This document shows positions 52,093 through 52,105 of a stretch of 52,105 bases of DNA, piece by piece. Origin of the DNA: JAZOTK01 sp045534775. GTDB lineage: Bacteria; Bacillota; Clostridia; RUG12999. The notes beneath the pieces were generated by a model. That model was not told the DNA's origin. It saw nothing but the letters and a program-made list of their open reading frames with translations, and ran no database searches. Made by a program: the position numbers and the translations under genes. The number at the start of each line of letters is the position of its first letter. Position 1 is the first letter of the stretch. The DNA is taken from positions 1 to 52,105 of the forward strand of contig JAZSKI010000017.1 in assembly GCA_045534775.1 (NCBI GenBank). The letters are read 5' to 3'.

Positions 52093-52105
52093 AAGTTAAA
52101 AAGAT

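Noticed and set aside
1..52105. CRISPR arrays, tRNA genes, insertion sequences
   Set aside because: No regularly spaced repeats, cloverleaf sequences or transposase genes were found by reading both strands.

Overview
The window looks like a contig from an uncultured low-GC Gram-positive of the class Clostridia (Bacillota). The reasoning is: PolC-type DNA polymerase III, a RemB-like DUF370 protein, a ParABS locus with a consensus parS, DnaA-trio elements of Bacillota type between dnaA and dnaN, formate-tetrahydrofolate ligase, a CD1247-type acidic zinc-ribbon protein, SLH-domain surface protein, AGGAGG-type ribosome binding sites and sigma-A promoters with 17-bp spacers. No spore gene, phage, transposase, CRISPR array or tRNA is visible. 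Bases 94-178 are MGI/DNBSEQ library adapter flanked by two copies of one short insert, so the left end (1-178) is artefact. The right end stops inside tandem strong promoters that resemble an rRNA operon promoter region, a common place for short-read contigs to break.

Layout. (1) 149-3097, minus: SLH-domain surface protein with an adapter-derived C-terminus. (2) 3285-6211, plus: aroQ, an M24 peptidase, efp and an acidic zinc-ribbon protein. aroQ and efp each have a structured 5' leader that folds, by eye, into the same H-type pseudoknot just upstream of the same Shine-Dalgarno context. (3) 6225-9461, plus: malic enzyme, a DUF4364-like regulator, a cysteine-cluster protein and a lone fumarase alpha subunit. 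(4) 24986-9471, minus: about 15 kb polysaccharide operon with an initiating sugar transferase, glycosyltransferases, Wzy, Wzx, UDP-glucose dehydrogenase, a glucuronyl C5-epimerase-like protein, a pyruvyltransferase, an ATP-grasp protein and an aldolase/decarboxylase/aminotransferase set; a VanZ-like protein ends it. (5) 31117-25076, minus: mnmE, tsaD, SGNH hydrolase, fhs and dprA. (6) 31232-48288, plus: dnaA, dnaN, yaaA, recF, remB, gyrB, gyrA, parS, parA, parB, serS, a lipoprotein and polC. (7) 51778-48299, minus: glyA, rarA and a glycyl-radical-enzyme activase.

The replication origin is here. The dnaA-dnaN gap carries DnaA boxes, a short C-rich stretch, four TAC trios and an AT-rich stretch in the order of the Bacillota basal unwinding system. 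A second cluster of at least three perfect DnaA boxes lies 4 kb away between tsaD and the SGNH gene. Gene direction flips at about 31.2 kb, matching bidirectional replication from this site.

The strongest candidates for something undescribed are the paired pseudoknot leaders of aroQ and efp with a related ribosome-binding element at the malic enzyme; two hairpins before polC with different stems but an identical nine-base loop; a repeated GTTAAC-N4-GNTAAC element before remB and gyrA; and a polysaccharide operon that combines uronate C5-epimerisation with an amino-acid-type enzyme module.
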